Source: Lysobacterales bacterium
GTDB taxonomy: Bacteria > Pseudomonadota > Gammaproteobacteria > Xanthomonadales > Rhodanobacteraceae
Direction of reading: 5' to 3'
NCBI GenBank assembly: GCA_016721015.1
Contig: JADKJL010000012.1
Coordinates: 434,001 to 498,000, forward strand
DNA: 64,000 nt
Below are positions 36,492 to 44,785 of the stretch, in pieces (the first letter of the stretch is position 1; every line of letters starts with the position of its first letter). The notes beneath the pieces were generated by a model. That model had not been told where the DNA came from, ran no database searches, and saw nothing but the letters and a program-made list of their open reading frames with translations. The position numbers were made by a program, and so were the translations under genes.

Positions 36492-36960
36492 GCCCTTCGT
36501 GAGTGCAGCCTTCAGGCGCGATGCCCTTGGTTGGTGAGCGCAAAAGCATCGCGGCTGAAGCCGCTTCCTACGACACACACCGGGGCACTTGATCTCTTCG
36601 TAGGAGCAGCCTTCAGGCGCGATGCCCTTGGTTGGTGAGCGCAAAAGCATCGCGGCTGAAGCCGCTTCCTACGACACACACCGGGGCACTTGATCTCTTC
36701 GTAGGAGCAGCCTTCAGGCGCGATGCCCTTGGTTGGTGAGCGCAAAAGCATCGCGGCTGAAGCCGCTCCCACGACCCGCGGGGCGTCTCTTCAGACGCCT
36801 CGGCGCGATGCCCTGGTGGGAGCGTAAAGGCCGGGGGAAGCCGCTTCCTACGACACACACCGGGGCACTTGATCTCTTCGTAGGAGCAGCCTTCAGGCGC
36901 GATGCCTTGGCTGGGGAGAGCGAAAGCATCGCGGCTGAAGCCGCTTCCTACGACGCCCCG
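36492..36960. repeat. Tandem array of REP-type inverted repeats, ~101-bp period
   Basis: About five units pair GTAGGAGCAGCCTTCAGGC with GCGGCTGAAGCCGCTTCCTAC. The word GATGCCCTTGGTTGGTGAGC recurs at 36520, 36621 and 36722, giving a period near 101 bp; the last two units are diverged and shortened. Each unit can fold as a hairpin. Single copies of the same family lie at 44692-44763, 47238-47327 and 60755-60874. Confidence 0.9.
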
Positions 36961-37023
36961 TCGCGCTTGGGCGCTTCTCCACTGCCTATTCCCGTTTCAC
37001 GACTCTCCCCCGATACTGCGCGC

Positions 37024-37584
37024 ATGAAGTCCCGCAAATCCCTGCCGACTCTCGAATCTTCGCGCCTGCGCCTGCGTCAGATCCAGGTTGCCGATGTCGA
37101 GGATCTGTTCGCGATCTTCTCGGATCCGAAAACGATGCGTTACTGGAGTCACGCGCCGTTTGTCGGGATCGCCGAGGCGGAAGCGTATCTGCGCAACATC
37201 GATGCCGGACGCATCAATGGCACCCATCTGCAATGGGGCATTGCCTTGGGTGAAAGCGACAAGCTGATTGGCACGACGACCCTGTTCGCGCTCAATCCGC
37301 GCCATCATCGTGCCGAGATTGGCTATGCGCTGGCGAGCGCGCACTGGGCACGCGGATTTGGGCACGAAGCATTGATGACGGTGCTCAGCCACGCGTTCAA
37401 CGCACGCGGCTTTCTGCGCATCGAGGCCGATGTCGATCCGCGCAATGCGGCATCATGTCGACTGCTGGAAAAACTCGGCTTTCGCCTTGAAGGACGACTG
37501 CGCGAACGCTGGCATGTCGAAGACGAGATCCAGGACAGTGCGATCTATGGATTGCTGGCCCGAGAGTTTGTCATCCCCGCCTGA
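37024..37584 (+). CDS. GNAT-family N-acetyltransferase (RimJ/RimL-like)
   Basis: This 186-residue acetyl-CoA-dependent transferase belongs to the RimJ/RimL type. It shows ESSRLRLRQIQVADVEDLFAIFSDP, the acetyl-CoA motif region EIGYALASAHWARGFGHEALMTVLSHAF, and IEADVDPRNAASCRLLEKLGFRLEGRLRE. The frame is open to 36733 through the REP array, so the ATG at 37024 is the sensible start. The substrate (protein N-terminus, amino acid or small molecule) is not evident. Confidence 0.9.
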   Translation: MKSRKSLPTLESSRLRLRQIQVADVEDLFAIFSDPKTMRYWSHAPFVGIAEAEAYLRNIDAGRINGTHLQWGIALGESDKLIGTTTLFALNPRHHRAEIGYALASAHWARGFGHEALMTVLSHAFNARGFLRIEADVDPRNAASCRLLEKLGFRLEGRLRERWHVEDEIQDSAIYGLLAREFVIPA

Positions 37585-37769
37585 CGTGTTTTTGAACCTG
37601 AACGCCAGCATCCCCAAACCGCGTTAAATCCGCGTTGTTCAGTCGCGATACGTTTGCACACCCGGACACTTGCCGCCGAGTTCGCTGATGAAGGTCGCTC
37701 GCAAAACACAGGCGCTCATCGACTCTCGCTCCGCATCGCGGAATTGAACCCCCACTTGGAGATTACCCA

Positions 37770-38114
37770 ATGAAGAATACAACCACCGCTTTTGGCAGCA
37801 TCGTCCTTGGCATGGCTTTCCTGGTCGGCGGCTCCAGCCTCGCGCTGGCTGCCCAGCAAGCGCCGGCCGAAAACGCCGCCGACATGGATTCCAACCAGCC
37901 CGTGACCGACACCTGGATCACCACCAAGGTCAAGGCCGATCTGGCCACCACGGAAGGCGTCAAGAGCACCGAGATTTCGGTTGAAACCACCAACGGTGTG
38001 GTCACCCTGATCGGCGTGCTGGATTCAAAGACCGGCGTCGAGAAGGCAATTGCCGTGGCCAAGGCCATCAAGGGCGTCAAGGACGTTGATGCGTCGGGTC
38101 TGAAGGCCAAGTAA
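37770..38114 (+). CDS. Periplasmic BON-domain protein (OsmY-like)
   Basis: This 114-residue protein has a signal peptide (FGSIVLGMAFLVGGSSLALAAQQ) and one BON domain (DTWITTKVKADLATTEGVKSTEISVETTNGVVTLIGVLDSKTGVEKAIAVAKAIKGVKDV). BON domains associate with membranes and phospholipid, and OsmY acts as a periplasmic stress protein and chaperone. A single BON domain makes this half the size of OsmY. A strong bidirectional terminator follows. Confidence 0.9.
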   Translation: MKNTTTAFGSIVLGMAFLVGGSSLALAAQQAPAENAADMDSNQPVTDTWITTKVKADLATTEGVKSTEISVETTNGVVTLIGVLDSKTGVEKAIAVAKAIKGVKDVDASGLKAK

Positions 38115-38135
38115 GCCTTTTCCGTCTCCGATGTG

Positions 38136-38168
38136 AAAAGAAGCCCCGCCATGCGGGGCTTCTTTTTT
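38136..38168. terminator. Bidirectional intrinsic terminator
   Basis: AAAAGAAGCCCCGC and GCGGGGCTTCTTTT form a long palindrome ending in a T-run. It lies between the convergent BON and S9 genes and overlaps the S9 stop region. Confidence 0.92.
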
Positions 38169-40263
38169 ACTTTGCGTCGGATGGCGGCGACACAGGCCCA
38201 AGGTAGTGCTTGAGCCAGTCACGAACCTGCGCGTAGTAGTAGCGACTGTTTTCACCGCTCATGATCCAGTGGTTCTCGTCAGGAAAGATGATCAACTTGC
38301 TTTCGACCTTTTGGCGTTGCAGCGCAGTCCAGTATTCGAGTCCATTGTTGAGCGGAACGCGGAAGTCGCGTTCACCGAAACTGACCAGTACCGGCGTCTT
38401 GAAATTCGCAGCGAGGCGAATCGGGTTCTGCTCACGCCAGATTTCGCCCTGCTCCCAGACCGGTCCTCCCGCGGAGATCTCGCGGTCATAGGAGTTGTCG
38501 CTGGTACCCCATTGGGTTTCGAGATTGACCAGGCCGGCATGACTGATCAGGCAACGATATCGCGTCGTTGTGCCTTGCAGCCAGTTCGCCAGATGTCCGC
38601 CATAGCTTGCACCGGCTGCGCATTGCCGGCTGCCGTCGATAAAGGAATAGCGCTTGATCGCCTCGTCGGCCGCCTGATTGACATCGTCGGCCGGGCCCTT
38701 CAGCGGATCGCCCTGGATCGCCTGCGCAAACGCCTCGCCCTGGCTGGTCGAACCGACGTAATTCGTCAGCAGCAGCACATAGCCATCCGCCGAGAGCAGG
38801 TGATAATTCCAGCGCAGCACCCAGGCATCCTGCCATTGCGAATACGGGCCACCGTGCATCAACACGAGCAAGGGATACTTCTTGCCCGGATCGAATGCAG
38901 GTGGGCGCACGATCATGTTGTGGATGCGCTGGCCGCGCGAATTGCTGAACCAGAAATTCTCGACCGACGGAAGATCCAGTGCCGCGACCTTGCTGGTGGC
39001 GAATGAGGAAAGGCGTTGGAAATCGCGACCGTTCGGATTCAGGCGCACGATTTCGGCGGGTTCGGTCGCACTCTGGTACACCGCGATGGATACCGGTGAT
39101 CCGGTTCCACCGATATCGAGATTCGAATACACCCCGTGTGCAGGCGCGCCAATGAAATCGGCTACTCCGGGACGAACCGGAGAACGGTAGAGTTTGACCT
39201 GTCCGGCATCCTCGCCGAGGAGATCCACGCGCTTGCCATCGGGCGAAATCGCATAATCGGAAATTTCGCGGCCATCGGGGAGACTGATGCGTCCGTTCTC
39301 GCGCAGCGAAGGCCACTCGAACACACCGAGTTGACGGGCGTTGTAGACCTTGTCCGTTCGCGGCTCGACCATCGCAAACAGATGGCGACCATCGCGACTG
39401 AAGTGTGGTGATGACCAGGAGTCACCGCCATCAAGGCCCTCGTTGCCGGTCAGGCGTCGCGGCTCGCCGCCGCTGATCGATACCATCCACAGATCATCGT
39501 TGGTGAATGCCCAGGCGGCGCGATTGCGATTGCGGCTGGCCGCAAACACGACCGCCTTGCCATCCGGCGTCCAGCGCACCGTTCCCTTGGCCAGGGCAAA
39601 GCCGGGCTGCTTGATCAGGCTACTGCCGGCCAGCAGATCTCGTGAATCCTGTTCGCCGATCTTCTGCACAAACAGGTGACCCTGCTTGTCGTCGATCCAC
39701 TTGTCCCAATCGCGGATCGGATAGGAGGTGTAGGCACGCGCCTTGAACTTGCGATCATTCTCCTGCTTGGCAAGACGCTCGCTGTCGGTATCGTTGAGCG
39801 CCTCGGCATGGACGTTGCTGGTGAACAGGATTCGGGAACCATCCGGTGAAAAGCGTGGTGCCGTGGCGCCCGTCGAAATCCGCGTCGCGCGTTGCGCTTC
39901 GCCACCGCCAGCCAGGTCGATGATGTAGATCTGGGACTCCTTGTCATCTCCGCGCTTGGCCGAGAAGGCGAGCCTGCGACTGTCGTCGCTCCAGGCCGGA
40001 TCGGACTCGACACCATTGCCCGAGGTGATCCGGCGTGGCGGCTCATGGCCATCACTCGGCACCAACCAGAGATCCGCCACCTGTTCCTCTTTCTTGTACG
40101 AAGGCTCGGCCAGCGGAAACACGACACGGGTTCCATCGGGGCTCGCAAGCGGAGCGCCAACCCGCGGCATCAGCCACAGATCCTCATGGGTGATCGCACG
40201 CCGCTCGGCCGCATGCAGGCTTGTCACCGCGAAAAGAACACACACCGCGCAAATCAATCGCAT
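38167..40263 (-). CDS. S9-family prolyl oligopeptidase-like peptidase (secreted), second copy
   Basis: This 698-residue protein has a signal peptide (LICAVCVLFAVTSLHAAE), a WD/TolB-type propeller (blades such as RFSPDGSRILFTSN), and a C-terminal alpha/beta-hydrolase with Ser in AGASYGGHLANW, Asp in FGERDFRVPL and His in FPDENHWI. The ATG at 40263 puts the signal peptide at the N-terminus; the frame is open 20 codons further. It is distinct in sequence from the S9 enzyme at 17193-19109. Peptide turnover in the periplasm is inferred. Confidence 0.93.
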   Translation of the reverse strand: MRLICAVCVLFAVTSLHAAERRAITHEDLWLMPRVGAPLASPDGTRVVFPLAEPSYKKEEQVADLWLVPSDGHEPPRRITSGNGVESDPAWSDDSRRLAFSAKRGDDKESQIYIIDLAGGGEAQRATRISTGATAPRFSPDGSRILFTSNVHAEALNDTDSERLAKQENDRKFKARAYTSYPIRDWDKWIDDKQGHLFVQKIGEQDSRDLLAGSSLIKQPGFALAKGTVRWTPDGKAVVFAASRNRNRAAWAFTNDDLWMVSISGGEPRRLTGNEGLDGGDSWSSPHFSRDGRHLFAMVEPRTDKVYNARQLGVFEWPSLRENGRISLPDGREISDYAISPDGKRVDLLGEDAGQVKLYRSPVRPGVADFIGAPAHGVYSNLDIGGTGSPVSIAVYQSATEPAEIVRLNPNGRDFQRLSSFATSKVAALDLPSVENFWFSNSRGQRIHNMIVRPPAFDPGKKYPLLVLMHGGPYSQWQDAWVLRWNYHLLSADGYVLLLTNYVGSTSQGEAFAQAIQGDPLKGPADDVNQAADEAIKRYSFIDGSRQCAAGASYGGHLANWLQGTTTRYRCLISHAGLVNLETQWGTSDNSYDREISAGGPVWEQGEIWREQNPIRLAANFKTPVLVSFGERDFRVPLNNGLEYWTALQRQKVESKLIIFPDENHWIMSGENSRYYYAQVRDWLKHYLGPVSPPSDAK

Positions 40264-40357
40264 GATCAGGTCACCGCATGGAATGGATCCTGCCGTGATA
40301 CGCGAGAGCGAGATGAGGTTCAAGTGCGGATCTTCCCAACCGCCGCTGCGTAGACCG

Positions 40358-41020
40358 TCAGCGCCCTGCGCGACGCCACATCCAGAGTGGTTGAGCGATC
40401 AACGAACCGACCGTGGCCAGGAACATGTCCTTCTGCGCATCCCAGACATCACCCTGGGTGCCAAGATAGGCCTGGCCGACGTCACCAGCGAAGACGCTGG
40501 CCGCAAACCATTCGATCAATTCGTAGATCAGCGAGTGCGACATGATGAAGGTGACCGGCAACAGGAACAGCCAGAAGCCGCGCAGGCGAACCCGCGCGGC
40601 GATCACTTCGGCGGCAACCGGCGTTATCAGCAAGCCATAAAGGAAATGCACAAGTCGGTCGTACTGGTTGCGCTCGAAGCCGAGCATCGCATCCAGCGAA
40701 TGACCGCCGCTGATCGCTGCAAACCAGCGATCGTAGGGCACATCGGAGTACTGATAGTGCGAGCCGATTTCGTGCAGAACGCCGAAAGCGAAAAGCAGAC
40801 CACAGGCAAGGTTCGACAATGGCAGACGCCGATACGACCAGATCAACCAGACCAGCGCAGCCACGGTGATCGCGTTCTCCAGCAGCCAGTCCGAGCGCGT
40901 CGCCGGGTTGATCGCCAACGCGAGGGCAATCAGCAGGAATACGCCGAGCAATGACAGCGCGAAATTCGCGTTGTGGCGACCGGCAATCGGTGATCCTGTC
41001 AATCCTGCGCCGGCATCCAT
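40358..41020 (-). CDS. YjdF/DUF2238-family integral membrane protein
   Basis: This 220-residue protein has about six membrane helices. Family landmarks are HEIGSHYQYSDVPYDRW, NQYDRLVHFLYGLL, SLIYELIEWFAA and TQGDVWDAQKDMFLATVGS. The function is unknown in the family. It lies between an S9 peptidase and the histidine kinase on the same strand; the 29-bp gap to the kinase stop could mean it is the last gene of the large cluster's transcript. Confidence 0.88.
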   Translation of the reverse strand: MDAGAGLTGSPIAGRHNANFALSLLGVFLLIALALAINPATRSDWLLENAITVAALVWLIWSYRRLPLSNLACGLLFAFGVLHEIGSHYQYSDVPYDRWFAAISGGHSLDAMLGFERNQYDRLVHFLYGLLITPVAAEVIAARVRLRGFWLFLLPVTFIMSHSLIYELIEWFAASVFAGDVGQAYLGTQGDVWDAQKDMFLATVGSLIAQPLWMWRRAGR

Positions 41021-41049
41021 CGCAACCCTCTCATTGTCAGTAGTATCGC

Positions 41050-42399
41050 TCAGAGCGGAAGGATGACACGCGCCACACAGCCCTGCGCGTCATGGCGATT
41101 TTCGAGTGCCAGGCTGCCGCGGTGCGCCTCGATGATCTGGCGGGCGAGGACGAGGCCGATGCCGGAGCCGCCCGGCTTGGTCGTGAAGAACGGCACGAAC
41201 AGGTTTTCGCTATGCGGCAGGCCGCTGCCCGTGTCGATGATTTCGAGGCGCAACTCTTCCATCGTTGCTTGCCATCGAATACGCACATCTCCACCCCCGG
41301 GCAAGGTCGCATCAACCGCGTTCTTGAGCAGATTGATCAGGGCCTGCTCGATCTGGTCCGGATCGGCATTGATCAGGATGTCTGGACCCGGTTCCACATC
41401 AACCGACATGCGCTGTTCCAGTTGTGCAACGCGCTGGACAAGTTCGGCGAAGTCGAAACGCTTCGGATTTGGCGGCGGCAATCGGGCAAACGCCGTATAG
41501 CGCGCCATGAAGCGCGCCAACGCTTCGGCGCGATCGCCGATCACGCCGAGCGCGCTGCCCGCATCGTCGCGCCAGTCTTCGGCCAGCGGTTCAACCGCGA
41601 GCAATTTGGCCAGAGTCGCTGCCATCGAGCGGATTGGTGCCAGCGAGTTGTTGAGTTCATGCCCGAGCACGCGCAACAGGCGCTGCCAGGCCAGGCGCTC
41701 TTCCTCGCGCAAGGTCCGGCTCAAATCGGTGACGACAAGCAGATCATGCGGCCGCCCGCCTTCGCGGAATACGGCTCGGCGCACTTCCCAGCGCCCGCTG
41801 CCACCCGGAAACGTACGTTCGCTGATGCGCGACTCGGTCAGGGTCAGCCAGTCGCCGAGATCCAGCGCTGTTGCCGATCGCCCATTCAACGTGCCGAACG
41901 GAGAACCGAGCAATCGTTCGGCGGCGGGATTGGCGAGCTTGAGAAAACCCTCCGCATCGAATGCGAGCACGGCGATATCCAGCGCCGCGATCACCTTGGC
42001 GAGCAGCGCACTTTTCTCTTCGACTGCGAGACGTTGCTCGCGCAGGGTCTGCGAGAGTGTGTTGATTTCGATGACAACCTCGCCAATCGCGTCACCGCGC
42101 CGTGCGGCCGATCCGCGCAGGCTGTAGTCGCCCTCGCGCAACGCTTCAAGCAGATTCGACAAGGTACGCAACGGATAGACCGCACGGCGACGTACTTCGA
42201 ACGCGAGCAACACGGTCGCCACAGTGACCAGAATCGAGACTGTCATCGCCCAGGAGCGCATCTCTCCATGGGTCCAGAGCACAATGAGCAGGCTCAGCAA
42301 GGCAGGCAGAGCAACCACCAACGCGCCGACGAAAAGACGCGTTTCGTAGCCCCAGCGAGTTGCACGCGCGCGATGCTGGTTCAGGTCAAGCGGCATCAT
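41050..42399 (-). CDS. NtrY-like sensor histidine kinase of the ABC cluster
   Basis: This 449-residue kinase has two N-terminal membrane helices with a very short loop between (about residues 23-45 and 50-68), a HAMP-like region, a PAS domain (about 130-230: AALDIAVLAFDAEGFLKLANPAAERLLG), and a kinase core with His247 in LLRVLGHELNNSLAPIRS. The N-box is QALINLLKNAVDAT and the G-boxes are DTGSGL and GSGIGLVLARQI. This NtrB/NtrY-type core fits partnership with the sigma-54 activator encoded 59 bp upstream in the same direction. Regulation of the transporter cluster is inferred from position. Confidence 0.9.
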   Translation of the reverse strand: MMPLDLNQHRARATRWGYETRLFVGALVVALPALLSLLIVLWTHGEMRSWAMTVSILVTVATVLLAFEVRRRAVYPLRTLSNLLEALREGDYSLRGSAARRGDAIGEVVIEINTLSQTLREQRLAVEEKSALLAKVIAALDIAVLAFDAEGFLKLANPAAERLLGSPFGTLNGRSATALDLGDWLTLTESRISERTFPGGSGRWEVRRAVFREGGRPHDLLVVTDLSRTLREEERLAWQRLLRVLGHELNNSLAPIRSMAATLAKLLAVEPLAEDWRDDAGSALGVIGDRAEALARFMARYTAFARLPPPNPKRFDFAELVQRVAQLEQRMSVDVEPGPDILINADPDQIEQALINLLKNAVDATLPGGGDVRIRWQATMEELRLEIIDTGSGLPHSENLFVPFFTTKPGGSGIGLVLARQIIEAHRGSLALENRHDAQGCVARVILPL

Positions 42400-42458
42400 T
42401 CATGCCTTTTTCCTTCTCCCCTCGGGAGAAGGAAAAGCATTGTTGTTCGCGGCGACCA

Positions 42459-43853
42459 CTATTCAATTCCATATTTTTCCATGCGCCGGTACAGCGCCGG
42501 TCGACTCAGACCCAGCATCGCCGCCGCACGCTGGATATTGCCGCCAGTCTTCTCCAGCGCCTGACGCACCAGCTGCCTTTCGGATTCTTCGACCGTGGCC
42601 TGTCCATTGCCCGCCGGAACGGCCATCGCGCCGGCACCCACGGCGACCGCGCCCGAGTTGAGATTGAGCGAAGAGGCATCGAGCACATCGCCCACCGTCA
42701 TCAACACGGCACGCTCGATCGCATGCGAAAGTTCGCGCACATTGCCGGGCCAGGCATAGGCCGACAAGGCGTTCATCGCCGAGGGCGAGAAGCGCATGCC
42801 GTCGCGCTGGTAGCGCTTGCCGAAACGATCGAGGAAGCATTGCGCCAGCAATGGAATGTCATCGCCACGCTCGCGCAACGGAGGCAGATGCAGTTCGACC
42901 GTATTCAAGCGGAACAGCAGATCCTTGCGGAATGCACCACTGGCGATTTCGGCTGAAAGATCCGCATTGGTCGCCGAAATCAGTCGAACATCAACTTTCA
43001 GCGTGCGCGAGGAACCGACTCGTTCCAGCTCGCCATCCTCCAGCACGCGCAGCAATTTGGGTTGCTGGGCGAGCGGGATATTCGCGATCTCGTCAAGAAA
43101 AAGACTGCCGCCATCGGCGAGTTCAAAGCGTCCGATTCGATCCGATTTGGCATCAGTGAACGCGCCGCGGACGTGACCGAACATTTCGGCCTCGAACACG
43201 CTCTCGGGAATCCCGCCCATGTTGACCTTGACGAAGCTGGCATCGGCGCGTTTCGACGCATCATGCAACAGGCGCGCGATGACGCCCTTGCCGGTACCGT
43301 TCTCACCGAGGATCAACACGTTCGCATCGGATGGCGCGACGCGCGCGAGTCGCTCAAGCAGACCTCGCATGGACGGCGCTTCGGCAATGAATCCTTCCGC
43401 TGCGGGACCGCGCAACAACACATTCTCGGCCTGCAAGCGTTTTCCACGACGGCGTGCTCGACCGAGCGCGCGCTGGTTGGCGAGCACGCTCATCAGGCGC
43501 TGGTTGTCCCAGGGTTTCTCGACGAAATCGCCGGCACCGTGGCGCATCGCCTCGACGGCCACATTGATCGTGCCCCAGGCCGTCATCACCGCAACCGGCA
43601 ACTCCTCATCCAACTTCTTCAGTTCACGCAGCAGCTCAAGTCCTTCGGCACCCGACGTCGTATCGCGCGTGTAGTTCAGATCGATCAAGGCGACATCGAA
43701 ATGCTGCTTGCGCGCGGCTTCGAGCGCCTCGGCAGGACCTTCCACCGCCGTGCACTGCCAGCCCTCGCTCTTGAGCAGCAGACGCAGGGCCTCGCGCACA
43801 TCGCGCTGGTCGTCGGCGATCAGCAGGTGGGGTTTGTCAGGTGCAGCCATCAT
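42459..43853 (-). CDS. NtrC-type sigma-54-dependent response regulator
   Basis: This 464-residue regulator has a receiver (about 8-125, phosphoacceptor D58 in VALIDLNYTRD) and an AAA+ domain (about 155-385). Walker A is GENGTGKG (183-190), the sigma-54 loop reads GAFTDA (230-235) instead of the usual GAFTGA, and the Walker B region is GSLFLDEIANIP. The Fis-type helix-turn-helix is GGNIQRAAAMLGLSRPALYRRM. The ATG at 43853 is preferred; the frame extends 52 codons upstream with no family match. It should activate sigma-54 promoters; the best candidate here is at 62167-62183. Confidence 0.92.
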   Translation of the reverse strand: MMAAPDKPHLLIADDQRDVREALRLLLKSEGWQCTAVEGPAEALEAARKQHFDVALIDLNYTRDTTSGAEGLELLRELKKLDEELPVAVMTAWGTINVAVEAMRHGAGDFVEKPWDNQRLMSVLANQRALGRARRRGKRLQAENVLLRGPAAEGFIAEAPSMRGLLERLARVAPSDANVLILGENGTGKGVIARLLHDASKRADASFVKVNMGGIPESVFEAEMFGHVRGAFTDAKSDRIGRFELADGGSLFLDEIANIPLAQQPKLLRVLEDGELERVGSSRTLKVDVRLISATNADLSAEIASGAFRKDLLFRLNTVELHLPPLRERGDDIPLLAQCFLDRFGKRYQRDGMRFSPSAMNALSAYAWPGNVRELSHAIERAVLMTVGDVLDASSLNLNSGAVAVGAGAMAVPAGNGQATVEESERQLVRQALEKTGGNIQRAAAMLGLSRPALYRRMEKYGIE

Positions 43854-43923
43854 GCAATCCGTCGTTGTCGCGTCGTGGTGATGGCATCCTGCGTTTCCGC
43901 AACCAAGGGCGCAAGGCCTTGCA

Positions 43924-44589
43924 TCAGGATTTTTCGATCCAGCCATCGCGCAAGCGGATGATGCGTTGCGCCTCGTTGGCATAGAGTTCGTTGTGGGTGA
44001 CCTGGACAATGGTCATGCCCTCCTTGTGCAGCTCGGCGAGCAAATCCATGATGATGCGCGCCTGCCCTGAATGCAGTGCACCAGTCGGCTCGTCGGCAAG
44101 CAACACCTTGGGCCGCGTGATCACTGCCCTTGCGACTGCGACAAGCTGTTGCTGGCCACCGGACAGCTGGCTCGGATACAGTTCCTTCTTGCCGACGATC
44201 TGAAAGCGATCCAACAGGTCGGCTACCCGCGCGGCGCGCTCCTTTGCCGGAACATCGCGGTACTGTAACGGCAGATCGAGATTCTCCCAGACCTTCAGAT
44301 CATCGATCAGATGGTAGTGCTGAAAGATGAAACCGATCTTCTCGCGCTGCAGAGCCTGGCGCTGCTTGGTGTTGAGCTTGTCGACGACAACGCCATCGAG
44401 CGCATACGAACCCTGCCAGTCGTGATCCATGAGCCCAAGAACGTTGAGCAAGGAACTCTTGCCCGCACCCGACGGCCCCATCACGCTGACAAACTCGCCG
44501 TCAGCGATATCCAGATCGACATTGCGCAATACCCAACTGCGACCGCCTTCCAGCGGATACGATTTTTCGATTTTCCCGAGATGAATCAT
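43924..44589 (-). CDS. MacB/LolD-type ABC transporter ATPase (cluster ATPase 1)
   Basis: This 221-residue nucleotide-binding subunit has Walker A at 38-46 (GPSGAGKSS), a Q-loop (IGFIFQHYHL) and Walker B VLLADEPTG. The signature reads LSGGQQQLVAVARA, with Leu where Arg/Lys is usual, and the D-loop reads GALHS rather than GNLDS. It sits between the sigma-54 activator and the last of six large permeases, all in one direction. It differs clearly from the second ATPase at 59944-60708, which has canonical motifs. It should power some of the neighbouring FtsX-type permeases. Confidence 0.92.
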   Translation of the reverse strand: MIHLGKIEKSYPLEGGRSWVLRNVDLDIADGEFVSVMGPSGAGKSSLLNVLGLMDHDWQGSYALDGVVVDKLNTKQRQALQREKIGFIFQHYHLIDDLKVWENLDLPLQYRDVPAKERAARVADLLDRFQIVGKKELYPSQLSGGQQQLVAVARAVITRPKVLLADEPTGALHSGQARIIMDLLAELHKEGMTIVQVTHNELYANEAQRIIRLRDGWIEKS

Positions 44590-44691
44590 GATTCTAATCC
44601 TGAGTAGTTTGGCGCGTGACTAAAACTCTTCAACGTGAAATTTTCCGACCCAATCAACGCAACTCGCACCACCATTCGACCATGCTCTTTG

Positions 44692-44763
44692 CAGGAGCGC
44701 CTTCAGGCGCGAGGTCCTTCGCTTGTGTCGAGGAAAAGGATCGCGCCTGAAGGCGCTCCTACA
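44692..44763. repeat. REP-type hairpin
   Basis: CAGGAGCGCCTTCAGGCGCGA pairs with TCGCGCCTGAAGGCGCTCCT across a short loop. It lies in the gap between ATPase 1 and the permease at 44786. It belongs to the family of the 36492-36960 array. Confidence 0.85.
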
Positions 44764-44785
44764 ATAGCTGCCCATGTAATTCGCG

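Noticed and set aside
36492..36960. CRISPR array
   Set aside because: The period is about 101 bp, the 'spacers' are themselves repeated, and the repeats are long imperfect hairpins. No cas genes are present. REP array instead.
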